This document shows positions 54,439-63,344 of a DNA stretch of 64,000 bases, piece after piece. Source of the DNA: Maratus speciosus (Eukaryota > Arthropoda > Arachnida > Araneae > Salticidae); the NCBI GenBank assembly GCA_963932465.1, contig OZ010787.1, positions 31,252,087 through 31,316,086 on the forward strand, in the 5' to 3' direction. The notes under the pieces were generated by a model. The model saw only the letters and a list, made by a program, of their open reading frames with translations. It was not told where the DNA came from and made no database searches. The first letter of the stretch is position 1. Every line of letters begins with the position of its first letter. The position numbers were made by a program, and so were the translations under genes.

Positions 54439-54845
54439 GCAGAGTTGCCAAGTCTCCGGCTTATTGGGTTGGGTTGGGTTGATTTTTGACGGCCGATTGT
54501 CAACACGAGGGATATAGGCCCTAGGGGGAGTGCCCTCTGTGGGGGTCTTTCTAAGGGAACCTAACCCGTATTTACGCATGGGAATCCACGGTTTCGAAGA
54601 AAACCACGAAAACTCCGAAACGGTTAGGCCGACGGGCGCGATTGGAGTCGAACTCAGCACCTCCCGTCTACCAGCTTCGAGAGAAGAACCTCTCAGCCAC
54701 TGGTGGGGCCCGGCTTATTGGATACCGGTATTTTAATACTGAAAATGCCGTTTTATTAAATTGGAACATTTGGCCGATTTAAGAAATCAATATTTTCTCT
54801 AAAATAATAGTGGTGTACAGAAAGCCGGAGACATGGCAATTCTGC
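54439..54845. mobile_element. MITE, GCAGARTTGCCA family (copy P2) hosting a SINE
   Basis: Left end GCAGAGTTGCCAAGTCTCCG, right end CGGAGACATGGCAATTCTGC: 24-bp TIR with two mismatches. Without the SINE (54468-54709 plus one 12-bp duplicate) it would be about 150 bp, the length of P1 at 29016-29167, which shows the unoccupied form. Confidence 0.85.
54468..54709 (-). mobile_element. Full-length tRNA-derived SINE
   Basis: Minus strand. Pol III promoter elements: A box GTGGCTGAGAGG (complement at 54689-54700) and B box GAGTTCGACTCC (complement at 54644-54655). The body follows (CGGAGTTTTCGTGGTTTTCT, CATGCGTAAATACGGGTTAG, AAAGACCCCCACAGAGGGCA) and a short AACCC-repeat tail. CCGGCTTATTGG flanks both ends exactly (54456-54467, 54710-54721). 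242 bp. Open frames on both strands here (54358-54660, 54530-54736) are shadows of this SINE. Confidence 0.92.
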
Positions 54846-54885
54846 AAGGGATTAATTTTTTAAACGTAGAGTTCGTAACTCATGT

Positions 54886-55240
54886 CGCCAGCGAGCTACT
54901 TTTTTAAAATTCAGATTTCTTGATTTGCACCACTTTTTGAAATGGCAAAATTCCCTTTTTTTCGCCTTAATTACAGTGTTTTCAGTGGGGTAATTTTTAA
55001 TAATTCAGATTTCTGGATTGACACCACTTTTCTGAAATGTTAAACTTCCCCTTGTTTTCTCCTTAATTAATATGTCATTAAATATGGTGAATTTTACTAC
55101 TTCAAAAAAGTTATGCCAATCAAGAAATCTGAATTTAAAAAAAAGTAGCCATAATATGTCATTAAGTAATTCGAATTTTACAACTTCAAAAAATTGGAGG
55201 CAATCAACAAATCTGAATAAAATAAAAGCACCGTAATTTC
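54886..55240. mobile_element. Two tandem K-related MITE halves
   Basis: AATTCAGATTTCTTGATTTG near 54908 and ATTCAGATTTCTGGATTGAC near 55003 are successive left halves; ATCAAGAAATCTGAATTTAA near 55120 and ATCAACAAATCTGAATAAAA near 55204 are successive right halves. Thus a K-type element appears nested in, or partly duplicated within, another copy. Confidence 0.6.
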
Positions 55241-55264
55241 TCGCGTATACGTCACCGCTTAGTT

Positions 55265-55420
55265 AAGTCTTTTTCACTCCGGAAATTTTATTTTAAAAGT
55301 GAAATCAAATAAATGATAACTTTCCAGTGGGGGTAATCAACCCCTGCGAAAGCGGTTACAGTTGAAACTTCACTATTTTAATGATATGGCAGCTTCTCAT
55401 TATTAATAGTTCCATGGGGA
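55265..55420 (-). mobile_element. H-family element, truncated (copy H7)
   Basis: Ends GCGGTTACAGTTGAAACTTC, ATATGGCAGCTTCTCATTAT and AATAGTTCCATG, the reverse of the left end of H3/H4. The remainder is missing. It is followed at once by the M1 MITE. Confidence 0.65.
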
Positions 55421-55432
55421 AAACTAAGGATT

Positions 55433-55493
55433 CAGTGCCGCCCTCTGAATACTAGACCTGAGCTCTGACATAAAAATGGCGGCTATTGTAGGC

Positions 55494-55527
<34 letters not shown>

Positions 55528-55765
55528 TATCAACAAGCCCCTACATTTAGACTCCAGTATTTTATAAAAGAATTCTTTGACTTCTTTAATCGCAGAAAGC
55601 TAGAGCGGAAATAATCTTTAATAATTATTGGAACCGAAGTTCAAGGGACCATACACACGCTAAAAAAAATCTCATTTCGGCAGCCGCCATTTGGGGTCGG
55701 TGCTCAGCCTAGTATTCAGCCTAGTATTCAGAAGTGGCCTAGTATTCAGAGGGCGTTGGATTCAG
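55433..55765. mobile_element. MITE, CGCCCTCTGAATACTAG ends (copy M1)
   Basis: Left end CAGTGCCGCCCTCTGAATAC; right end GTATTCAGAGGGCGTTG. Inner arms include AAAATGGCGGCTATTGTAGG and GGCAGCCGCCATTTGGGG. CCTAGTATTCAG is repeated three times near the right end. A 28-base poly-T lies at 55497-55524. Second copy at 62670-62918. The spacer 55766-56082 has no gene. Confidence 0.75.
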
Positions 55766-56082
55766 TGACTAAAGAATATTGTGATATATTGAAGAATCGG
55801 TTGAAGACATCTATCTTTCATACCGAAATGTGAAGTTAGGATCTAAAATCAGATCCTAAGACACACTGGGCATTCTAAGAGCCATGCGTGTGCAGTATGC
55901 ACGGCAATGATCTTTCAATCATTGTTTAACGATACTAATATATAGATTTTAAGTCATAAATAGCGTAATTTTCGGAAATTTTTAATATGTGCTGTAAAAT
56001 GTCCCTCTTTCTAATACAGGTATCTTGAAAAATAAAATTTTTTGAAGATTTAAAAAAGGTATGCTCTTAAAAAAACAGGTTT

Positions 56083-56603
56083 TTAACTCTTAAATGCGCG
56101 ATCTTTTTATTTCGTTTCTAAAAAAAATTATATATGATTCTCTGAATGGTTTATTACACTGGAAAAATTATGAAAAAAATCAGAGATACATTTTTCATAT
56201 AATACATCAATCTTTCCTTCAGTTGCACATCTGCAATACAAGTAAAAACTACTGTCGTGTGGCCATTTTATCCTAAAATAAGACAAATCAGTTAATATTT
56301 TAATAAGTATGCCTCCAAATACCTTCTTTTATATAATTATTTATTTTATAAAACTTAACCTTTAACGTTTTAATTCTCATGACAGAATACGTGCTAGAAA
56401 TTACTTAGTTCAGAATATCTGACTTAACTCCAGTAAGTTTCAATGGTTAATTTCGCTTTATTTAAAAACGAAATGTCTGTTATTAAAGAAACTATTGCTA
56501 TTTCAATTTTCTGGTGTGAATTAGGTATATACGAATATAAAAATCTATTAAATTCAAAACACTGTTGTTTGCATATATGCAAAGCTGCGCACTAAAGGGT
56601 TAA
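56083..56603 (-). mobile_element. 520-bp TTAA-bounded element (copy E4)
   Basis: TTAA at 56083-56086 and 56600-56603. Ends TTAACTCTTAAATGCGCGAT and GCGCACTAAAGGGTTAA. Same order of blocks as E3 (TATATATGATTCTCTGAATG, TTGCACATCTGCAATACAAG, TTTCAATGGTTAATTTCGCT). Confidence 0.85.
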
Positions 56604-56754
56604 GATATAATACACAGATACAGATTACAAATGAAATACAAAATCTAATGATAATCTTACTAGGAGAGTTACTTTAAATATTTTCCAAAGTCATGCATAA
56701 AATGGTAAATATTAAAATTTTCTGAGCCTTTTTCTCATAATTCTAATGGAACTA

Positions 56755-57204
56755 CAGTAGCTTCCCTCTTAACCGGTCTAAACGGGACCCAGGGTTTGCC
56801 GGTTAAGAGAAAAATCGGTTAAATCGGAGAAGTAAAAAGATTTAATTAAGTAACTGAATATTTAATTAATTAAATGCGTAGTATGCATTTAGTTTTTTAA
56901 TTTGTGTAGTTTTAAAAACGTACATATTTTCTATATCTAGTGAAATGAATACTAGTTGTAATTAACTGAATTGAAATAAAAATTACCTCTAATAACAAAT
57001 AATGAACAATATTTAATACAAATTAAATTGTTGAAAGTCTTTTTACATACCTTTATAAAAAGTTGAAATTATTCTATCATGTAAATTTGGATTAATTAAC
57101 CACTAAGAAATGAGAGCTGAAATTTTTCTTTCTGAATTTTGCCTGATGGTGAGGGGAAATGTCGGCCGGTTAAAGCGGAGATCCGGTTAAGAGGAAGGCT
57201 ACTG
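56755..57204. mobile_element. pogo-like MITE, TA target duplication
   Basis: 450 bp, ends CAGTAGCTTCCCTCTTAACC and GGTTAAGAGGAAGGCTACTG, with TA on each side (56753-56754, 57205-57206). Inner mirrored GCCGGTTAAG and CGGTTAAAT motifs. The interior is A+T-rich without a transposase frame. Confidence 0.85.
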
Positions 57205-58189
57205 TATTTGATATGACTTCACGCAAGAACGGAACTACTCAAAACATATAATTCAGTAATATCCATTTCTTTTAACTTAACCTTTTAATTCCAATTAATA
57301 ATTCCTAGCACCGCGAATTCCATTTTTACTTTCTGTTGCGTTTTTAGATTCTTATATTTTAAGGAAGCTCATTTAGCCTTAAGTTAAAACAACAGTAATT
57401 ATTCAAGAATTTCTAATTACTTTTGACCCGATGTATTCCTTAAATTTCAACTAGGGGAATAGAAAAACATTCAAATGGAAATCCCGGATGGTATAATGTA
57501 TATTTTTAATTACATTTTATTGCTACTTGATACTCATTTTAAGCAGTGAAATGTTGTAAAAAACGTTTTACTCATTATTTTAGAAAGTATTATGCTATTC
57601 ATCTAAACATGAAAATATTTATGGCTATATTTTTAAAATATACCCCTATTTCTGTAGCTACAGGATAAAGGATTGAAGAAAAGAAGCATTTAATAAATAA
57701 AAAGGAAACGATTGCTAATAAATAATTTTGACGTTTCATAATCCTTTCAAACCGCTAGCTTATTTTAGATATAATATCAAATCTTATATAAAAGAATATA
57801 TTTACTCATTTTGTTAGGATAAACAAAAAAGGAAAGTCAAGCACATATTATGGAACACTTTTCAACATTTCCAGAATACTTTAACAAAACTATCCCCTTT
57901 AATAAGGCGAAGAAAATACCCAAGTAAACATTTTAGAAAACGTATAACACATTTAAAAAACTGATTTCAACAATAGCCGGAAATGTACTGCAATTCTGTT
58001 GTGTAGCTGTGTATATGGTGTAAAGATTTGTATATATTCTACTTAGTAAGCTAAAATTTAGTTTAATTAGAAAACGCATAACACAATTGAAAATTCACCT
58101 TTACCATGTTCTATCAATAAAATGAAACGTAATTATTAAGAGGCTACTTGGCACATAATGATATAAATTTAAAAGCAACATTAAAAACG
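57205..58189. other. A+T-rich spacer
   Basis: Nothing recognised over nearly 1 kb: no repeat family from this window, no tRNA, no frame of 60 codons. Confidence 0.5.
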
Positions 58190-58790
58190 CCAGATTAAGC
58201 AAAATTTCAGCAGACTAGTTTCGGTAGCGTTAAGCGTGCCGTCCTCAGTGCAAAGATTAACGGAAATTTGCTCATTTATATAGAGGAGAAACGGATTCAT
58301 CTGAGAAGTTCATTAACCAATGGGGAAACAGGAAAATACGGGTACCAGCCAATAGGAGGATAATATAGGTAATGCCACAAAAATTGTAAAAAAAAAAAGA
58401 AAAAAAAACAGCATTTTCTGAAATATTTCCAGCAATCTGATAAAGGAGAAATAGCGAATTCACTATTAACAATATTGTCATATTTTTTAAATATGAAATG
58501 CTTCAAGAAAGTTAAGTTCATGTTATGGGTTTAGAGATGATTTTGGCTAAATTAAAATCAAAAGAGTGGTTCATTTCCTAGCAATGTTTAGCAAATGAAG
58601 ATTTATTGGTTTCTTGTTTTTTAATATAGTGTTGGTGCTCTTTAATACGAAATTTTAAGCTCCGTTTGTTCTGTCCAATATTGGAAAGACCGCACTGGCA
58701 ATTAATACTATATATACCCCATGAGTTGTATAACTCAATAGGATCTTTGAGTTTGAAGAGTGTAAGTTTATTCGAAGGGGTAAAAATTTA
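58190..58790 (-). pseudogene. Penelope-like retroelement, C-terminal GIY-YIG remnant
   Basis: On the minus strand, from about 58757: FKLKDPIELYNSWGIYSINC, CGLSNIGQNKRSLKFRIKEH and SSFAKHC with a TAG at 58578-58580, then EMNHSFDFN and a TGA at 58518-58520; after a frame change MNLTFLKHFIFKKYDN and FAISPLSDCW. GIY...NIG with the RSLKFRIKEH follow-up is the GIY-YIG nuclease of Penelope-like elements, expected just after their reverse transcriptase; IQGMY upstream may be the last RT residues. Downstream on the same strand, CACTGAGGACGGCACGC and GAAACTAGTCTGCTG match the style of Penelope 3' regions that often hold a hammerhead motif. The reverse transcriptase is lost by truncation. Confidence 0.82.
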
Positions 58791-59464
58791 GTACATTCCC
58801 TGTATATTAATTACAGATTTTTATACACGTCACATATTAAGCTGATTTTTAAATCCGACAAAAAAACCCTTAACACTACTGAAATTATATTTCTAGGAGT
58901 TACTATCCATTGGCCTTGTATCCAGCTCTTTGCGTAGCCCTGTATATGATTTTATTTATATGCTACAAGCATGTCTTGGTGTCGGTCTCCTCGTATAGAG
59001 TTTTCCGTTCAACTGATTTTGAGATCCACGTTCAAAGACTTCGGAACAAGATTTGCAAGAGCTCAGGTGCCTGTGCGACTACCAACCCAATCCAAAGTCC
59101 TTGTCAGTAGGTCGCCGACGATAGGCACGACCCCCTTCCAGCTATAATGATCAAGGCAAATATCGATACAATTTCAAAATAATGTGTATCAGTTTCATGT
59201 CAGTACGAGTACGAATATATGTACGCGAGTCAGAGCACGGACAGACAGACAAGTCGAAGTCAAAAACTTTTTTCAACTATGTTGAAAAGTCTTTAAAATG
59301 GAATTTATAATTAAAAAAACACTGGTAGACTTATAGTTCGAGGTCAAAACTGTTTTCGGTAAACACACTTACAAAAAATGTGCGCTGTTATTATTTTTAA
59401 CTGAATCATACTGATTGATAAAAATCCTCATAATAATTGAATTTTTCCAAGTGAGTAAAAAAAT
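58791..59464. other. Spacer, unassigned
   Basis: The plus-strand open frame at 58910-59110 (66 codons) has no domain I recognise. GGACAGACAGACAAGTCGAA near 59238 is a short GACA repeat. No RNA gene or clear repeat. Confidence 0.45.
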
Positions 59465-59660
59465 GCCCAGGTCGTCAATCGAATGCTAGACTTTGGAATA
59501 AAATTTCCGTCACTCTACCTATTAAGACACCGGGGCCTACAACCGTCATTCAGAGTGAAATGTGTCCATCGGTTGTCAGCTCAAGTAGCTCAATAGGTAG
59601 AATTTTGGCAAATAAAGTCAAAGTGCTTGTGTTCGACTCCTGTCCTGCCAGTTTTTCACT
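59465..59660. ncRNA. Head-to-head pair of tRNA-like sequences
   Basis: Plus-strand copy (about 59583-59660): A-box-like TAGCTCAATAGGTAGA and B-box-like GTGTTCGACTCC, followed by CCTGCCAGTTTTTCACTCA. Minus-strand copy (about 59546-59465): TCTTAATAGGTAGAGTG and CATTCGATTGACG, followed by CCTGGGCATTTTTTTACTCA. The two are homologous and inverted around 59562, with CTACAACCG and CGGTTGT near the centre. Neither folds cleanly as a tRNA by eye. Could be an inverted SINE pair or tRNA relics. Spacer 59661-60172 has only a 22-bp phrase (AATGAATAAAAGTAATTATA) repeated twice at about 59900-59945. Confidence 0.55.
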
Positions 59661-60172
59661 CAGCAGGAAAAATTAAGTTCGTAAGAAAATGTATGGTTTA
59701 TGTTATTAATTAGAGTTCATATAAAAATATAGCTCATATATTTTTCATAAATACGAAATGTCCTTATAAATTAAAAATAATTCATATTGCATTTTAAGAC
59801 ATGGAGGCTTTGTGAAAAATCATTTTAAGCGAAATATTTTTGTAAAAAATAGAAACAGAGTTCAAGTTATCACTGTTAAAAATGGCTCTATTGAATTCTA
59901 CAATGAATAAAAGTAATTATACAATGAATAAAAGTAATTATACAACAGATATCCTGTATAAGCGCGTATATGTCGAATCCTAAATTAGAGAAAAATAACA
60001 CGTCATTACCAGTATTTCTATATAGTTATCTTCGCCTTAATTAATCTCAGAAATTACAACATTTTTTACTGCTAATCAAAGAAACCTCATCAAAAATAGT
60101 AGTAACGAACCCATTATTTCTCATGAATTTAATGTCTATTTCCTCACGATTATGTAATACATCTATTAGCTC

Positions 60173-60380
60173 TTAACTCCTTGGGGACGAGCAATCGGCT
60201 TACGCGCCACGTAAGGTACCCAGAATCCTTGATTATTCTCACCAGTAAATTTTTATCGTAAATTTTGTCTTATTTAATCAGAACATTTTCCCGATTCAAT
60301 TAGGCAAAAATTTCTGTTTCTAAAAACCGTTGATACAAGATTAAAAATTCTGTAAAAGACGATCCTCCCTATGGGGTAAG
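60173..60380. mobile_element. TTAA-type MITE (copy N2)
   Basis: Begins TTAACTCCTTGGGGACGAGC and ends CCTATGGGGTAAG; the right TTAA has mutated. Aligns along its length with 27458-27663 (CATTTTCCCGATTCAATTAG, GATTAAAAATTCTGTAAAAG). Confidence 0.7.
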
Positions 60381-60615
60381 TGAAAATAAATACTTGTTGT
60401 ATAATCTCATTTTTATTTACGTCTTTATTCACGTTAAACTTCTGTATCATCTATTGATAGCTTTTATGAAATAATAATTAAAAAAAATATGAATGTTTAT
60501 GCAGAATCTTTCTCACGCTATATTTAATAATAGAATGGGCTTTTTTTTGTGTGTGTGTGAGTGTACTTTCAGTCACAAAACTGAATATGTGTTTAAAAGA
60601 GTTTTTTCATTTTAC

Positions 60616-60656
<41 letters not shown>
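60616..60656 (+). repeat. (AAT)n microsatellite
   Basis: About 13 AAT/ATA units. It gives the poly-Asn run in the open frame at 60493-60675, which is therefore not a gene. Surroundings 60381-60925 have no gene. Confidence 0.9.
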
Positions 60657-60657
<1 letters not shown>

Positions 60658-60925
60658 CATATGGAATTTTTCTAAATGTTTTAATAATGCTGTTCTAAAA
60701 CAATATTTTTAACAATTTACAAATTTAAATATTTTCAAAATTAACTTTTAAACTTTTACATATATATTTTATTGAACTTTTGAAACTGTGTTTGTACATG
60801 ATTTAAGTTAGTTATATATTCAAAGGGATTTTTTAAAGGATCTCAAATTTTAAGTAATAAAGGTTAACTAAAGAAAAAAAAAATAACAATACACATGCAG
60901 TAAAAAATAGGATTTTTACCAAGCT

Positions 60926-61077
60926 ACATAGCTCCCAACCTTTACGCTTTTTTCCTACCACTAAAATTTTCTTGTAAATCTCGCCTTATTTAATAGTCGA
61001 AATCTCACGATTAAAGAAGGCGAAAATCTCTTCTAAATTTTTGTGGTAGCAAAAAAGCGTAAAGGTTGGCAGCTATG
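60926..61077. mobile_element. MITE, CATAGCTGCCAAC family (copy A5)
   Basis: Ends CATAGCTCCCAACCTTTACG and CGTAAAGGTTGGCAGCTATG. AAGCTA flanks both sides, a 6-bp candidate duplication. Inner mirrored CTACCACTAAAATT and AATTTTTGTGGTAG. A 26-base poly-A follows at 61087-61112. Confidence 0.8.
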
Positions 61078-61129
61078 AAGCTATTGAAAAAAAAAAAAAA
61101 AAAAAAAAAAAACGTTTAAAACCATTAAT

Positions 61130-61641
61130 TTAACCCTTAAATGAGCGATTTTTTATTTTCTTTCGAAAAAATTATGTCTGATTCTCTGAAAGGACTATTA
61201 CACATGAAAAATAATTAAAAAAAATCAAAGATACATTTTTCATATAATACGTCAATCTTTTCTTCTGTTGCACATCTGCAATACAAGTAAAAACTAGTGT
61301 CGTGTGGCTGTTTTACGCTAAAATATTGCAAATTAGTAAATATTTTATAATGTACGTCTCCAAATACCTTATTTTATATAATAATTTTTTTTATAAATCC
61401 TTTAACCCTTTAATTCTCATGATAGAATACTTTCTAGAAATTACCTAGTCCAGATAATCGGACTTTACACCAGAAAGTTACAATAGTTAATTTCACTTCA
61501 TTTGAATGTGAAAAGTCTGTTACTAATTAAAGCAAATATTGCTAGTTTAATTTTCTGGTGTGAATTAGGTATATACGAATAAAAATAATCTCTTAAATTC
61601 AAAACATTCTTGTTTCCATATATGCAAAGCTGCGCACTAGG
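61130..61641 (-). mobile_element. 520-bp TTAA-type element (copy E5)
   Basis: Left TTAA at 61130-61133; ends TTAACCCTTAAATGAGCGA and, at the right, AGCTGCGCACTAGGGCT, where the terminal TTAA is lost. Same inner order as E3 and E4 (GATTCTCTGAAAGGACTATT, GCACATCTGCAATACAAGTA). The most diverged of the five copies. Confidence 0.75.
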
Positions 61642-61860
61642 GCTCCAACTGGTCCGTTTTTTTTTAAATCAGTAATTTTTTAGAAATAAATTTGCGCTGT
61701 AGGTTTCTTCAACAATCGCAACTCACAGTATGTTTCGACGAAATTTCGAAAGAAAGATTTCTTTAAATAAAAGTGGTATTCCAAAAACATTCCGAGTGGG
61801 AGCACTGCATTTACAAATTTCAACGTTACGTTAGATGTTAAGAAATAAAGCTATTCCACT

Positions 61861-62327
61861 GATAGAATTATGAATAAAGAATAGGAGACATATGGTCTAG
61901 TGTCTACCAGTTGTGAGTGAAGTAACTGAGGAGGTTGTCAAGATGGCGGCTGATTTTTTAAATCGAATCAACCGTTTCTGATTACTGCTGGAGCAGACTT
62001 CCACCAGTAAATTTTGAATAGAAAATTTTGCTTTTTTTCGGGCTTATTCATGCAAAATTTCTCCAACAAATATAGGGAAAATTTATATTCTTTTTTACGG
62101 TGGGAAGTTAGCCTGGCTATTAACCTGATTTCGCATTGATTATAACAGCATTATTTCACGCGAATAAGGCGTCTAAATAAGCAACAAATTTCTATTCAAG
62201 TTTACTGGTGAAAGTTTTTACCATCGATAATGCGCCACTGCGAAACCAGTTACTGTTGAAGTAAGTAATTTTGAGGTTATGTCAGTTCCTTTTTATTTCT
62301 AGTTCCCAGATTCCACTAGCACTTTCA
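61861..62327 (-). mobile_element. H-family TIR element (copy H5)
   Basis: Reverse orientation: GAATTATGAATAAAGAATAG, then ACCAGTTGTGAGTGAAGTAA, GAGGTTGTCAAGATGGCGGC and, near the other end, CAGTTACTGTTGAAGTAAG and TTTTTATTTCTAGTTCCC. Full-length but diverged. No clear duplication at its edges. Confidence 0.65.
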
Positions 62328-62334
62328 GTACGAA

Positions 62335-63144
62335 CAATGGAGGTATGGATAAAGAGGAGGAGACAGAAGTGCAGTGTCTATCGTCTACACGTGAAGTATC
62401 CGAGGATATAGTCAAGCGATGACAGCTGTTGTTTGTTTACAATTGACGAGGGCCTGAATAACGCCATGCAAAACTGTCATCTGTAAAAAGGAAAAGAAAT
62501 TTTTCCTTTATTTAGGACAGAAATTCTGCACGAATAAGCCAATTAATTAAAGCGAATTAATTTTCTTAATTTACTGGTGGAAGTTTTCCTCGGAGGTAAT
62601 CAAATTCACTGACATTGAATTAAGGTTTGTTTGTGTTGTCAAAATATGGTGGAACGACAGGGCTTCTCCACCGCCCCCTGATTACTAGACCTGAGGGCTG
62701 ACACAAAAATGGCAACTGTCATTGATGGATTTTATTCAGCGATTGTACGGTCCTTCGAAATTCAACGCCAGTAATATTTTAAAGTTTTTTTTCTTAATTT
62801 TTCTTATACTAAGTAAGTCAAAGAAAACTTTTGAAAAATACCGGTGCTTACAATAATCCGCCTACGACAGCCATTTTTTGTCAGCACTCAGGCATAGTAT
62901 TCAGGAGGCGCTGACTTGACTACAAACAAAGAAACTTCCAGAAGTAAAAATGAATGGATATTTTCGCCTTTATTGTGACAGCATAATTTTGAATGAAATA
63001 GACGCTTAAATAAGGAGAAGATTTCTTTTAAAATATGTTTTTTGTAGTTTATCCCTTCTGTAATCAAGACCCGCGAAACCGATTACAGTGTAAGTTTCAC
63101 CATTTTGAGGATACGTCAATTCATCTTTATTCATAGTTCCATGG
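62335..63144 (-). mobile_element. H-family TIR element (copy H6) with nested MITE
   Basis: Left end CAATGGAGGTATGGATAAAG, right end TTTATTCATAGTTCCATG, the two H-family TIR forms in reverse. ACGTGAAGTATCCGAGGATA and AAACCGATTACAGTGTAAGT represent family blocks. The M2 MITE (62670-62918) is nested in the middle, which explains the extra length. Confidence 0.7.
62670..62918. mobile_element. MITE, CGCCCTCTGAATACTAG type (copy M2), nested
   Basis: Ends CACCGCCCCCTGATTACTAG and ATAGTATTCAGGAGGCGCTG. Inverted inner blocks CTGAGGGCTGACACAAAAAT and CCATTTTTTGTCAGCACTCA. It interrupts the H6 element. Same family as 55433-55765. Confidence 0.75.
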
Positions 63145-63232
63145 TTTAATATTTTTTTATATTGATGAAATATTCTTTATTAGATGAATTATTTTTATTG
63201 AAAATAATTTATCAGCATTTCAAGAATCTTTA

Positions 63233-63250
63233 TACATATATATATATATG

Positions 63251-63341
<91 letters not shown>
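63233..63341. repeat. (TA)n microsatellite, about 109 bp
   Basis: Nearly pure TA with a few interruptions (TATGTATG near 63249 and ACTA near 63312). The open frame at 63162-63350 is translated microsatellite. Confidence 0.93.

Positions 63342-63342
<1 letters not shown>

Positions 63343-63344
<2 letters not shown>

Noticed and set aside
54358..54736. 100-codon minus and 68-codon plus open frames
   Set aside because: Both run through the tRNA-derived SINE, which carries pol III boxes and a target duplication.
60493..60675. Open frame with poly-Asn run as a coding gene
   Set aside because: The run is a translated AAT microsatellite.
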